Part shown: positions 1 to 11,451 of the stretch, one piece after another
Layout of the letters: every line of letters begins with the position of its first letter
Position numbering within the stretch: the stretch's first letter is position 1
Source: Paulinella micropora
Lineage: Eukaryota > Cercozoa > Imbricatea > Euglyphida
Assembly: GCA_009731375.1 (NCBI GenBank)
Contig: BJOX01000335.1
Location: 523,486-580,242 of the forward strand
DNA: 56,757 nt
Reading direction: 5' to 3'
The notes under the pieces: model-generated
The model's input: the letters and a program-made list of their open reading frames with translations, nothing else
Databases searched by the model: none
What the model was told of the DNA's origin: nothing
Made by a program: the position numbers and the translations under genes

Positions 1-2
1 AG

Positions 3-3000
3 GAGGGTGAAACTAGTGAAGATGAGGTTATAGTCGAGGAGAATACAAAAAAGAAGAAAAATTTGAAGGTAAAGCAGAAGGTGAAGCAGAAGAAGGTGAA
101 AAGGGGCAAGAAGGAGCAGCCCTCCACGCCTCCGGACGAGGAATCGGAAGCCGAGGAGAAACTTGAGCAAGCCAACCAGGTCTGTTCTCACTCTGCAGCT
201 GTTATGTTGTTGTCTAATTAATGATACATATGTAGTGTAGTACTAGTGGTGTCTCCGAAGCCTCTTTGCAAGCGATTTTGAAGGAGGCAATGAAAGAACA
301 TAGTAGCAAAATGAATGAGAACATGGAGAAGCTTTTGAAACAGTATGAAAAGAAAGAAGCAGGGAAGGAAGGTAAAGGAAAGAACAATGGAAAAACAGAG
401 AAGGATAAGGAGACGCAAGGCTCTGAGGAAGAAAAAGGCAAAGAAAAGAAGAAAAAGAAGAAGAAAAAGAAGAAGAAAGACAGCTCCAGTGACTCAGACA
501 GTGACGATAGCACTAGTACTAGTGATAGCTCTAGTAGTAGTGAGTCAGAGGAAGAAGAACAGACGAAGAAAGAGAAGAAGAANNNNNNNNNNGCCGAATC
601 ACTTGTTATATCACGCTGCGGCGCCGGCTCAGGTACCCAATGATCCAATGGCGGCTGTCGATTGAGCAAACCCGCCACATACACCACAGGGTCCCCATCG
701 TAACGTGTCACCACATCACCCGGTCGCCCCCCAGAGATCACACCGGTAATCTCTCGTACCTCGCGAATCCATTTATCACCGTCCCACCAAATATCATTCT
801 GATTCAGGGCCGCAGACCGTTCGCTCCCCGTCGATGCCCATTCGCGCTTGGAGTCCCCCCCAATCCGAGGCGCCACCTGCGAAGACGAAGCCGACCCCAA
901 AGACGAAGCCAACCCCGACACCCCCGACGACGAAGCCACCAAAACCGATGACCAAGCCGGCAAGGATGACGAACGCTCTTCCGATGGCCCGACAGCCACT
1001 CGACCTTCCACATCCATGACTTCCACCGATGAAGCCCCAGCCAAAGAGACATCATCCACAGCCCCAGCAGCCCCAACCCGGTCCCGCTGGTGCCCATCGT
1101 CCATGGGCACATCATCCTGGGGCCCAGGCGACCCCGGCTGAAGTTCAGCAACTCGATCCGGCCCATAACGCTCCATGTATTCGTCGTAGCGTCGCTTGGC
1201 CAAGGCTTGCTTAACATAGACATTGCCATGGTACGTGCAAAAATGTCGGTTTATCTCGGGAATGTAGACAGCAAAACGCTGGACCCTCAGGCACCGCCTG
1301 TCCCCACTCGTAAGGGCCGAGCATTGGTTGTCCTGCCCCCCCTTACCCCCGGGTCATCTACCCATCGCAGGCGTATCTCCCGTCCCCTTGTTGAACGAAT
1401 CCCCACGAACCTGGGCCCGAAGAACCCCCCTTGGCGTCCCCACTCCCGGTCACGGAGGGTAAGACGAAAACGGGTCCTCATCAGCCACGACAGTCGTAGC
1501 TCCAGCCGCCGCACATTGGCCGAATCACTTGTTGAAATAGAAGAAAAGGCAGAACAGAAAGACAAAGAAGGAAAAGAGAGAGAACGAAAAGAAGCAGAAG
1601 CAAAGGCACAACAAGACAAGGAAAAGAAAGACAAAGAAAAGAGAGAGAGAGAGAGCAGAGGCACAGAGAGAAATAGAGCAAAAGAAACATGACGCCGTAG
1701 AGAAGCAAAAAGCAGAAAGACAAGAGGCATTGAAAGCGATTGCAAAGGAGAAAGACAAAGCAGGAAAGACAGAGCAAGACAAAACAGGAAAGACAGAGGA
1801 GACAGAGAAGAAGGCAGAGACGGCAGAGACAGACAAAGCAGGAAAGACAGAGCAAGACAAAACAGGAAAGACAGAGGAGACAGAGAAGGAGACAGAGAAA
1901 GACAAAGCAGGAAAGGCAGATGAGACAAGGAAGGAGACAGAGAAAGACAAAGCAGGAAAGGCAGAGACGACAGAGCAAGACAAAGCAGGAAAGACAGAGG
2001 AAGACAAAACAGGAAAGACAGGGACGACAGAGGAAGACAAAGCAGGAAAGACAGAGACAGCAGCAGACGATGGCAAGCCCAAGGAAAACAAGGCAGACCC
2101 AAACGCTTTCTTCAGCTCCAAAACGAACAACTACACCTTTGTCGACGACAAGGAGTTTGAAATCGCGTAACATCTCTCTCTCTTTCTCTCTCCTTGCTTG
2201 AGTTGCTCGCACCAGTGCTCTTTACTTTTTTTTTTCCAGTACTCCCCTCAGTGCCCGGTCGCAAGCAGGAGGGCGGGAGAACATTGCAGTTCTTCGCTCC
2301 TTGAAGGCGCGCAACCTCAGGAATATTCCGTTGTTGCCGCGCAAACAGGTTGTCACCCGCGAGGATGAGACACTAACGCTGTGCGGGTACTCATATTGTC
2401 ACCCTTGCTTGTTGCTTGCTGTACGCACTGTTTGGTTAGGGCCATGGCAACGTTGAGCACACATTTTGTAAAACAAGGCTCCAAGGACATCACAGAGCTA
2501 AACAAAACCTTGCTTGTCAGTCGTGTTGTTGAGGATCAAGAGACAGGCCAGGTGTTTCGCCAGTTTCAGAACGTATCAATGAGGGTGATAGATGCAGCAA
2601 AGTCACGGAACGCAGGCTATATGAGTGTCGAGCAGTGGGAAAAAGATGTTGAGCCGGGGCTTACACAGATGAGCGCTGCGGCTGCGGGGACACTACCCAT
2701 AGAGCAAGCTCCGCAGATTTTTGACTTTGTATGGTTGAGAGATCAGCCCAACGCTCTCCAGAAATTCCATGCAAACGGCCGGCCGAAGAGGGTCATCAAG
2801 CCCAAGCAAGAGCCACAGCCAGCCCATGAAATCGTAATCATTTTTCGTCTTGTTTGTTACTAGCTTTGAATTTGCCTTTATTATGTGTCGTCGAAGATGA
2901 TATGTTTTTTTTTTTTTTGTTTTTTTTTGTTTTTTTTTTCACAGACTCCGGTGTCGGCGATCAAGTCCGAGCTTGGCGATGCTGAGACTCCTGGTAAGCC

Positions 3001-3643
3001 GCCGGCAAAAGGCAAATCCAAAACTAGTAAGCCCAAAAAACCAAAACAGAAAAAGACAAAACAGCAAAAGGAGGAAATCACACTAAGTGAGAACGAACCG
3101 GAATCCGATGATGACACGCCTTTGAACGCGGCTAAGTCTAAACCTCCTAAGTATGAGTCTGAACCTGCAGTTAATGTTGGCCAGCAGGTTACTGACGCAA
3201 TTGCTGCCGCGATGGGTACCTATACTGCAGAAAACGCTGCGGCCACGTCCTCTCTCACCAACGCACTTGCGGCTCTCCAAAAGGAAATAAAGCAGATGAA
3301 TTCAAAGGCTGACGCAAATTCACAGCCCGAGGTTAACAAACAACCTGAACAAGGTAACAAAGAGAACAATAACAACAATCAGGGGCAGCTTGTTGTTCGT
3401 ACTCATCGCGATCTCAACCAAGTTCAGTACGTCAATCAATCCGTCTATGCCGCCAACCAATTCCCAGTTACTCACTACGTAGATGACCGCCAGCAGTATG
3501 TATTGCCAAATTCAGCACAAGGAATGGTACACTATCACCTAATCATGGAGTCACAGAGATTGGAAAGGGAGAGCAGGCAACTGCGCGAACAGCATATGCG
3601 CGAACAACAGCTCTTGCTTGGAATGTTGGGCTATCGATCTTAA
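3..3643 (+). CDS. Spliced Lys/Glu-rich host gene (5' end outside window)
   Basis: I do not recognise the family. The reading frame is continuous across exons 3-179, 236-582 (runs into a gap), 1519-2166, 2240-2386, 2440-2833 and 2945-3643, ending in TAA. All four joins have GT-AG borders and keep phase. The N-terminal half is extremely rich in Lys and Glu with a Ser/Asp block (about 481-560); the middle has DKAGKTE-type repeats; the C-terminal half is more ordinary, with a Gln/Asn-rich stretch and a terminal Glu/Arg helix, so it may be a nuclear or scaffold-like protein (inference). A 911-bp insertion (608-1518) interrupts it, and the frame must shift inside a GA run near 1640-1655. Short introns and lower GC set it apart from the dense genes to the right. 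Confidence 0.6.
180..235 (+). other. Intron, 56 bp
   Basis: Starts GTCTGT after codon CAG and ends TATGTAG. Joining at phase 0 keeps the Lys/Glu-rich frame open on both sides. Confidence 0.5.
593..607. repeat. 15-bp direct repeat, left (target-site-duplication-like)
   Basis: GCCGAATCACTTGTT here is identical to 1519-1533. The two copies flank the 911-bp insertion, and the host exon continues after the right copy. The left copy directly follows an assembly gap. Confidence 0.5.
608..1518 (-). mobile_element. Insertion in host exon carrying a minus-strand ORF fragment
   Basis: This 911-bp GC-rich block is bounded by the 15-bp direct repeats and splits the Lys/Glu-rich exon. On the minus strand a frame of about 200 codons (roughly 1290-603) contains blocks such as YDEYMERYGPDRV and WWDGDKWIREVREI. 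I do not recognise the protein; it reads like a retroelement polyprotein fragment (inference). No inverted terminal repeats or poly-A tail were seen, so the class is open. A duplication of about 15 bp fits a LINE-like insertion better than an LTR element. Confidence 0.4.
1519..1533. repeat. 15-bp direct repeat, right
   Basis: Second copy of GCCGAATCACTTGTT, in frame with the host exon that resumes here. Confidence 0.5.
1640..1655 (+). repeat. Coding GA microsatellite at a frame break
   Basis: A run of AG dinucleotides inside the Arg/Glu-rich coding region. Upstream and downstream open frames differ across it, so its length decides whether the gene is intact. Confidence 0.5.
1750..2075 (+). 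repeat. 21-bp-type tandem repeat coding DKAGKTE units
   Basis: Imperfect tandem units encode DKAGKTE/DKTGKTE variants separated by short Glu/Thr spacers. Unit lengths are multiples of three, so the frame is kept. Confidence 0.6.
2167..2239 (+). other. Intron, 73 bp
   Basis: Starts GTAACA, ends in a pyrimidine-rich stretch and CCAG. Splicing (phase 2) removes the TAA that otherwise ends the repeat exon and joins to an open frame. Confidence 0.6.
2387..2439 (+). other. Intron, 53 bp
   Basis: Starts GTACTC, ends GGTTAG. Phase 2 joins the preceding exon to the exon containing ATGGCAACG at 2444. Confidence 0.55.
2834..2944 (+). other. Intron, 111 bp
   Basis: Starts GTAATC, ends in a long T tract followed by CACAG. 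It joins in phase 0 and removes the TAG that follows the upstream exon. Confidence 0.65.
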
Positions 3644-3681
3644 TTGCAAAATGTACCAGTACAGTGGTAAAGTATTTATAT

Positions 3682-3687
3682 AATAAA
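3682..3687 (+). terminator. Candidate polyadenylation signal (AATAAA)
   Basis: AATAAA lies about 40 bp after the TAA of the spliced host gene, in AT-rich DNA. The motif occurs by chance in such DNA. Confidence 0.3.
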
Positions 3688-4334
3688 TAAATAGGAAATT
3701 AGACGAAAACGTAAATTCTTAATTGTTTATTATATTCTCTTTGTTTTGAATTAGATTGTTTTATTTCCGGCTGAATTAATAGCACTTTGAAAGTATGAGT
3801 TACGGACTTAGAAAAATTTTAATATTGGCAGGTGGCAACTTGAAGTGTGTGTGTTTCTTATACATACAAATAGGATAGCTTCAGAATTAATTTAAAAATT
3901 ATATATTTAGATTCAGCATGATTGAATTAAACTATTCCGCACAAAATTCTGCCAGGAACGCTTGCCTAGACTAGTCACTCTCATTGACTTAGAAAGTTTT
4001 ACACAGTCACTTTTTAATGTACTAGTGGCACCGCATGTGACTTATTTCATGTCAGCAGGGTGGTGGATCATGAAGTAAAATTAATTTATCATTAAATCTG
4101 ATTAGTTTCATTAATATTAGATGAAAAATCAAGCAAAAAAGAAGCAAAAATAGGCAAAGAACTTAGCAAAAAGTGGCAAGTATTTTTGCCACATTTTTGC
4201 TTGATTTGCCACGTTCAACTCTGAAAACTAACTTGAAATGTTGAATTTATTAATAAATAATGCTTTTTAATCATAGATCTGCTTGTTTTATCAACAAAAC
4301 ATGCAGGAATTTGCCTCCCTATATTATGACTTGC
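3688..4334. other. AT-rich intergenic stretch
   Basis: No convincing gene is visible. Composition is clearly AT-rich, unlike the region after 5.2 kb. It contains a small imperfect foldback: ATCAAGCAAAAA near 4128 pairs with TTTTTGCTTGAT near 4194. Confidence 0.5.
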
Positions 4335-4930
4335 CTATGCAAAAAATTGGCAAAAGGTACTAGTACCTTTGAACATCACCTCTGTTGTAACAAACACCAG
4401 AGTATTCTCGTCCATGTCTTCTTTAACTTTGAAATTAGACAGTCTTAAGGGGCCAACGTACCAATTGAAATCGCTTGCTGGTTTAACCTTTTTTGCAGCT
4501 AAAGATTTGGCATCTGCTTGCATGGCAGACAGAATTCTTTGGGCGGACGACTCCGCCTCCTCACCAGTCAGACTTCTGGGGGTCCACTGCTCATCAGAAT
4601 ACGACCATGCACGTGTTACTACAGGAAGCATACAGAGTCGTATGGCCTGCCCTCGTACCAACATAACATGGTGGGACTGGCCTGAGGCTGTTCCTTCTAT
4701 GAGCTTTTTTGTTGCAAAGTTTCCAACTTCGAGACAGCGGCGAAGTAATTTTCAAAGCGATTTTTCACTGACGCGTCTTCTTGCTCTTGCCTTTCTCGTT
4801 CTTGCTAGTGATCATATTCGTCGTCATAAAAGCCAAAAGGTTCTCTTTGAGCCCAGGAGGCTTCTGACGTGTATAGCAGTGGAGTCCTATAATCTGGATT
4901 CGGCACACTCATGGGCCGAAATTTGCTCTC
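4335..4930 (-). pseudogene. Possible minus-strand gene remnant
   Basis: Starting from a minus-strand ATG near 4912, an amino-acid-like frame runs leftwards but meets TAG codons after about 35 codons and again later. A second frame then reads to a stop at 4335 and contains blocks such as TGEEAESSAQRILSAM and SDFNWYVGPLRLSNF. Introns, decay or chance could each explain the breaks. No family is recognised. Confidence 0.25.
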
Positions 4931-5200
4931 TTTAAATACTACAGAGAAGGACAAAAAAACAAGCCTCCCGAGGGAGAATTTTTTTTACCAATCTTCCCCC
5001 CCCCCCCTCCCCCGCCCTTTCCCGCCCGCGAGCGCTCACTCAGAAAAGTGCAAGTAACGGTCACTCAGCCTTCTAGCCCTACCGTGCGCGCGGCAGGGGC
5101 ACGGACGAGGAAATGAGAGGGAGGGGGGTGAGTAGTGAGTGGAGAAAAGAAATATGTACAGGGGGCGCGAGGCCACAAGACAGAGAATTAAAAAAGAAAA

Positions 5201-5635
5201 TCAACAGCGCGCCACCGCCACGGCCAGCGGCCAGGCGCTGAGGTTCTGCTTAAACCCGCAGGCAAAATCGAGCATGTTACTAGCGCGAGCGTCGGCGCGC
5301 ACGCGCCAGCCGCTAATGTCTCGGTTGAAGACCGAGGCCTCGAAGAAGGCACAGACCAGGCTCGTCACGCGGCCGACGTCCCAGCCACTAATGTCCCCGT
5401 TGAAGCTGCGCGCGCTCGAGAACGTTCTGTACAACGACGTCACCGCCGTGGTGTTCCAGTACAAGGGCTGATTGAGCCTCCACGCATCTGCCAGCAAAAA
5501 ACTAAGCCCACCGACAAACGGCACGTCCCAGTCGCGCAGGTCGCCCACCAGAATCTGTGCGCCGCTCAGGAACCACTGGAAGGCGTCCACGTAGCGCAGC
5601 GCGCTCGTGCCTACCGTCGGTGCGAGGTAGGAGCA
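5201..5635 (-). pseudogene. Truncated BspA-like (DUF285) copy, inverted
   Basis: The minus-strand frame ending at TGA (5201) matches the last roughly 140 residues of the neighbouring 5857-7895 protein. Shared blocks include ALRYVD, LVGDLRDWD, LNQPLYWNTTAV and WDVGRVTS, followed by the same FKQNL.AWP ending. Upstream of about 5635 the similarity stops and low-complexity sequence begins, so signal peptide and first half are missing. The family forms repeats of about 25 residues (pattern F..A..FN.DIS.WDV..VT.M) in bacterial and protist surface proteins. It is probably a broken tail-to-tail duplicate, although the remaining frame is open. Confidence 0.65.
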
Positions 5636-5856
5636 CCAAAAAAATATATATATTAAAAAAATCTTGCAGCGCCCCCCCACCACAAATTGAAAGTGCAGAA
5701 ACATTAAGAAAAGAAAAAAAAACTTTCTCAACCCAGACATACGGTCCTTTCTGAAGTCATTTGTGCCAGTTTTTTTTTCTGTTTCCAAACCAGGCGGCTT
5801 TTCTTCGCTAAGCCCAACAAAAGGACAAGAAACATACACGCACAATTTAGCAGCCG

Positions 5857-7895
5857 ATGATGCAGTCTAGTGCGAATCGTTACCGAACGCCACCCTGGCT
5901 GGCCTGGTGTCTGTGTGCGGGCGCGCTGTGTGCCGTGGCTTACTGTCCCAAACTCCGCCGCCGGACGGCCCCCCCAGCGTGAGCCCGAGCGTGAGTAGGA
6001 GCGTGAGTCCGAGCGTGAGTCGGAGCGTGAGTCGGAGCGTGAGTCGGAGCCCGGGCCCGCCGGCGGCCTTGCTGAACCTCAGCGTCACCAGCGCCGGCGC
6101 GACGTACCAGCTGCCGCTGGGCGGCGTGGGCTCCCGGCGGCGGTTGCAGCAGTCGACCTTCCAAGTGGACTGGGGGGACGGCTCGGCCGCGGTGCTGTGC
6201 ACCAACAACGGTCAGCCGTGCAGCCATACCTTTGCCGCCCGCGGCTTCTACCGCGTCCATCTGACGGGGCCCGTGCTGGGCTGGAGCATGCTGTACGCGA
6301 CGGGCACGCGCTGCGCCGACTACTATCCCAACGTGTGGCTGGACGAGGCCGGGCAGTCGTGCCCGCAGTACCAGTTCGAGACGGAAGGGTTCAGCTACTC
6401 GAGGCTGTGCAGCTGGTACTCGGCCTCGTCGTGCGCCTGGGTAGGCGGGCTAGGTGCTGCGGAAGCGTGCTGCGCGTGCGGCGGAGGCACCGTCGAGCCA
6501 GCCGAGACGGCGGGCGCGACCTTGGTGGCCATTGACGACTGGGTGCAGATGCAGCTGCACCCCACGGCCGGCCGGCACTTGCAGAACCTGGTGTCGCTGC
6601 AGCGCGTCGCGCCGTTGCCCGCGCAGGTCGGCCTCACGTCGCTGCACCGGTCCTTCAGCGGCCTGGACTCGCTGGCCGCCGTACTGGACGTGAGCGCACC
6701 GGACACGTCGGCCGTGACCGACGCGTCGTACGTGTTCGCCGAGTCCTTCTTGCTAGACACGAGCGGCCTCGGCGCCTGGAACGTGTCGGCGCTCACGGAC
6801 CTGTCGTTCGCGTTCGCCGTCACCAACGGCTCCTTCCCGGGCGTCGGGCTGTGGCACACCGCGTCGCTGGTCAACGCGACTGCCGCCTTCAACCACGCCA
6901 TGGGCTTTACGCAGGACCTGGCGGGCTGGGACGTCCGGGGCCTGCAGCACTGGGACTACCTGCTGCAGGGCGCCGAGGCGTACACGCACGGGCTGAACGC
7001 CTGGGCGACGGCGCTGCCCGCGGACAGGAGCGCTTGCTTGTGGGCGTTTGCGCGCACGCGCGTGCGCGAGTCGGCCCGCGCCGCGCTGTGCGAGCCCGAG
7101 TTTGTGCTGATCGTCAGGAGCGGCTACGGCGGCGTGCCGTCGCTGAAGTACCTGGACCCCGCCGTGGTCGCGATGCCCGCACACACTTTCACCGTTGACT
7201 GGGGGCATGGCGCGCCGCAAACGTGCACCCAGGCCCCTGGCACCTCGAGTTGCACCAAGGACTCGGGCAGCTATCCAGACAACCAACTGATCGTCATTCG
7301 GATCCGGGGCGAATTGCACGGCCTGCGGCGGGTCGGCGACAGCTCGCTGAGCATCCTGGCCATTAACTCTTGGGGTAATGTGAGCCTGACCACAGCAGAA
7401 TCATCGTTCCAGCCGGACACCTCAGTCTACGGCGCTTACCGCAACTCGCTCTTTTACAGCGATAGTTCGGGCACCCAGGCCCTGCGCTACGTGGACAACT
7501 TCCGCGCCCTATTCGTCGGCGCACGCAGCCTGGTGGGCGACCTCCGGGACTGGGACATCCCGCTGCGGGGTTCTTTGTACAAGATGCTGTCCGGAGCGCG
7601 CATGCTCAACCAGCCCTTGTACTGGAACACTACGGCCGTGACCGACCTTATTAACACGTTCACGAATGCCATGAACTTTAACGGCTACATCAGCCACTGG
7701 GACGTGGGCAGGGTCACTAGTATGAACGGTGCCTTTAAGGATGCTCAGAGCTTTAATGTGGACATCAGCGGCTGGAACGTGGGGGCCGTCACCGACACTA
7801 CCTTTATGCTGCTAAGGGCCTGCGCCTTCAAACAGAACCTCGGCGCGTGGCCTAGCCAGATCCGGCCGGCCGTGACCAGTTGCCCGACCCGCTGA
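5857..7895 (+). CDS. Secreted BspA-like (DUF285) surface protein
   Basis: The main open frame (5871-7895) has two similar halves. Each begins with a PKD-like strand (VDWGDGS near 6166; VDWGHG near 7194) and continues into DUF285 repeats, for example FNGYISHWDVGRVTSM and FNVDISGWNVGAVTD. That frame has no ATG. An ATG at 5857 in another frame encodes a convincing signal peptide (hydrophobic core PWLAWCLCAGALCAVAYC), and a C7 run near 5967-5973 lies where the two frames must meet. A single-base length error or mutation there would explain the missing start. A Ser/Pro/Arg/Val linker of repeated gtgagt units follows. The protein is likely exported and adhesive; no C-terminal anchor is visible. Confidence 0.75.
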
Positions 7896-8095
7896 CCTAC
7901 CGTAGATAACAAAAAAAAACAACAACAGCCTAATGGCTGAGCTGTAAATTTTTTATTAAAAAAAATTCTTTGTGCTGGGGTTTTCTTTTTAAAAAGACCG
8001 CCGGCGAAAGAGGATTGTTCTTTTTTTTTAATTGAACGGAAATTTTCTTTGGTTCCGGATTGGATTGAAATCTTGATTCTGAAAACTCAGGCTCG

Positions 8096-9785
8096 TCACC
8101 CTTTTACCTCCCCATTCCTGCCGAAACACTCTCGCACTCGCGCGCCCAGCCATTCGAAGGAGCCAGGTGCGCGGGTAGCTGGCAGCGGCGCAAACAGCCG
8201 TTGTGACAGGCTGACTGTCGACCAAGCGCCGGCGTTGGGCAGCCACAGGGCCCTCTCCTCGTCTTTCAGCAGCAGGCCCTGCCAGATACAAGACACTACG
8301 AGCAGCCAGGGGTGGCCGATCGGTTTGTCGTACGACAGATCCCGTGGGTCGTGGCTGTGCGCGACCATCAGCGCTCGTGCCAACGACAGCAAGAAGCAGC
8401 TGCGCTCGCTGCCGTCCTGGTCGGGCGTGCCGCGGTTTGCTGTCTGTATTGCTGGCCGAACATATAGACAATTCTCTAGCGTCTCGGCCAGACAGTCGCG
8501 CTCGGAAGTGGTAGCGGGCCTGTCGGGTTTGTAGTAGTACCAACAGCGCCGGCCCACGAACCAGACTACGCAGTGCAAACGACCGATCGCCGGCTGATGA
8601 GAAACGTGCTACAATACAACAGGTCCTTGGGTGTGAGACTAGTCGTCGCGTCATCGAGGTCCCACATGATCCTGCGCGGGCACAAACGCCCGAACGGCCG
8701 GGAATGTCCGTACCGGAACTCGTGCAGATTCTGCAGCACAGCGTTGCCGCTGGCGCCGATGCCTGTGCCCAAACGGTTGTCCCACGAGGCCAGCAAACCC
8801 AGCCCGAAGAACACGCGGCCGTTCCTGAAGCCCACGTTGCGCTGCCAATCGAACCGCCCTACGTCGCCTATGGCGCGCAGCCACCACCGCAGCACCCAGG
8901 CGTTGCCAGTTGCGACAACGATGGCGTCGTCCCACCCCAGCACGCGCGGCCACCGGGTGGGAACATAATGCGATGTCAGCGGGGCGCTGGCGTCGACGTC
9001 GCAGTCGGCAAAGGTGTAGTACGTGCGGGCGGCAGCGTAGCTCCAGGCGAACGCGGCGGCCGCCGATTGTAGCCCACGCCGCCGCCCCGCTGCTGCCTAA
9101 TCTCGGGCGACGAGAGTCCCAGCGCCAGCCAGTGCTGCCTAGCTACCGACCAGCGCCCGGTCGCGACGTAACAGCGCCCGGCGGACAGTCCGGCGTCTAG
9201 CACGGGCCAGCGCCGGCAGGGCACGAACGGCTCACCGGCGTCGGGCCACTCGAGCGCCCAGCGCAAGGTTCGCTCGAAGTAGTTCAGCACGTCGTGGACT
9301 GTCTGTCGGCGCGCGCTTGCGACCCGAAAATGCACGCGGTGTTCGCGTTCTAATGTCAGAACGCACACGGGGTGGCGGTCGAACAACGCGTTGAAGTCCG
9401 CGTTCGGCAGGTCGTGCGCCAGCAGCCTGGCCCTGGCCCCCAGGTCCACCCACTGCAAGTGCCCGCCTTCCAGCAGCACCACGACGCGGCGGAGCGTGTC
9501 GAGGTCGTCGTGCCAGGGCCGTGCCGCCACCAACCGGAGGAGACTGGTGAACCGCGGGCGCGCCGTCAGGCGCGGCGGCGGGTGTTGCTCGAAGAACTGC
9601 AGCCCGGCCCGCACCAAAACCTGCGCGTCGGCGGTTGGGTCTTGTGCCAGGGCCAGGCACAGCTCGAACAGCTCGGGAAACCAAGTCTTTTGGCGAGCCG
9701 CTCGGGAAAGTAGCGCCCACTGCCCCTCAGCGCCCGCCGCCCGATCAAAACGGCTATAACGCTTCTTTTCCTGGACTCGACACAT
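8096..9785 (-). CDS. Unknown ORF of about 560 residues, two frame breaks
   Basis: ATG at 9785 (reads MCRVQEKKRYS), stop at 8096. The frame changes near 9070 and again near 8580, and all three segments have matching composition and high coding potential. The first segment is helical and rich in Leu, Arg and His. The second holds DDAIVVATGNAWVLRWWLR and is rich in Trp, Phe and Gly. The last carries CYS/TRP-rich CVVWFVGRRCWYYYK. I do not recognise the family. It could be a viral structural or packaging-associated protein given its neighbours, but nothing in the sequence shows this. Whether the breaks are assembly errors or decay cannot be told. Confidence 0.45.
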
Positions 9786-10042
9786 GCCTGGCAAGACTTC
9801 TTTTTTTTTAACAAAAAAGCCCGCCCGCCAGAATTTTTTTCTGGCGTGGGGAAACAGCAGTGACAAAAGAAAAGAGCGCTCCCCCCCCCTTCCCTTCCTT
9901 TTCGTGTGCCCCCCCGAGCTTTTTTTTGGTAGTCGAGCCCTCTCTTTTTTTTGCTCCCNNNNNNNNNNCCCTCTTTCACCAACCAGCAAGGCGCTGGTCC
10001 GGGGGGTACTCACTGTGTAAAAAAAAGAAAAGGAGGAAGAGC

Positions 10043-10797
10043 TCATGGCCTTGACGTTACTCGGCGGTACCGGGCGGTGCTTGTTTTTGCGCTGTCTGTC
10101 GTACTCTGGCGATCTTGCACTCTGTATTTATTAAAAAGAAGTAAACGAATTTTTTTTGCTAAGCTTTTGACATTTAAAGGAGTCTGGTGAACACTTTTTG
10201 CGTACTGGTGGTTTTCAAGTCTGTGCTTTGTTGTAAAAGTTGTAGCACGAGGATAGCGTGCAATTAGTCGAGGCCTGAGGCTTTGTTTAGCTGTCGTCCG
10301 AATTCGTCCCAAATAGCCACACGCACACTTTTCAGACTGCTCGTCGCACAACAATTCTCCACAGTTTTCGCCCTCACACTCTCGCACGGCGTAGCATTCT
10401 CCACTCGCAACCGCGTCGTCGTTTACTTCCTGTAGCGCGGGCAGCAGCGCACAGGCGCCCGCCAGGGCCCCGAAAAGCTCGCGAAGCAACGGCGCCGCTG
10501 CTGTTGCCTTTGCGCTAACCTCTTGAACTCTTTGGCCTAAGGCCGCGACCTTGGCTTCTGTCGAGGCGGATTTTTCCCAACAGGCCCGGTACCTGCGGCG
10601 CTGGGCACAGAAAGCGCGGTTAACCGTGTCGGTCCCACGCGTAATCAGGACCAGGTCTTCTTCCGCCAGCACAGGCCTGCTAGCGGTCTGCAGAGATTGC
10701 AGGCGTGCCTTCTTGCGCAACGGAGAAGAGGTTGGGAAGGGTCAGGCCCGCGTTCCTTCTGGTCGTCCTGGTCCGTGGTGGCTTCGGTAGTGCTCAT
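10043..10797 (-). CDS. Cys-tailed family protein, copy 1 (CACG motif)
   Basis: The best start is the minus-strand ATG at 10797, which reads about 30 residues before a frame change near 10,705 into the main frame. The core shares a pattern with the protein at 27,466-27,921: LVL..RG, then a Cys-Ala-Gln-Arg block, a helical Ala/Leu-rich middle, and a Cys-rich end (CEGENCGELLC ... CACG). The paired Cys may bind zinc. Unlike the paralog it runs on about 80 basic residues beyond CACG, which could be readthrough into spacer if the true stop was lost. Function unknown. Confidence 0.5.
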
Positions 10798-10875
10798 GGT
10801 GTTGGCTTGTTGGGCAGCTAGTGCTGTTCAAGAGGAAATGGGGAGAGGGGAGGTCAATGCACACCAAATCTCCCC

Positions 10876-10876
<1 letters not shown>

Positions 10877-10908
<32 letters not shown>
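10877..10908 (+). repeat. Poly-C tract (32 nt)
   Basis: Uninterrupted C run about 80 bp upstream of the minus-strand start at 10797, followed by A-rich sequence and a 10-N gap. One of many G/C homopolymers placed just upstream of genes in this region. Confidence 0.9.
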
Positions 10909-10918
<10 letters not shown>

Positions 10919-11451
10919 AAACAAAAANNNNNNNNNNCAGTCACATGTAAGTGTGGTTGTGTTTGTGCCTGTGTGTCGGTGAGTGTCTCTTTCTCTGATG
11001 CTGCAACCCTTGCCTACAATAAGGAATTGCTCACCATCGCACCAAAGGCTTTTTATATGTATCGCTAGGCTTTCTTTTAAGGTCGTTTTCTTGGATGCTA
11101 CAAGGCCCCCCCCCGTCCACCACAATTTCTTTTTCTTAGCTGCCCCAAAAACCCATTGGGCAACTCAATGCTGACAAGATTGGGCAGCTCAATGTTGGCG
11201 CGGTGGGGGGGGGGGGCCGTTCCACTCCTGCCCTTCTTCCACTAAAACACTCGCAATTCGGCATACACATACATACTTTTTTACACATGTACCTACTGAG
11301 AGACACAGATAATCACACGAGATCATAAAGAATCACTCACTCACACACACAAATACACTCAAGAAATTTCTTTCAGGAGGAAAGGGAAGGCAGTCGACAA
11401 TACATTCAGAAATTGCTTTTTTTTGTTTTTGCTCGTGGCCACAGGCAAAAA

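Noticed and set aside
1287-2212. Minus-strand Leu/Phe/Cys-rich ORFs
   Set aside because: They are antisense shadows of the Lys/Glu-rich repeat exon and simply mirror GA-rich DNA.
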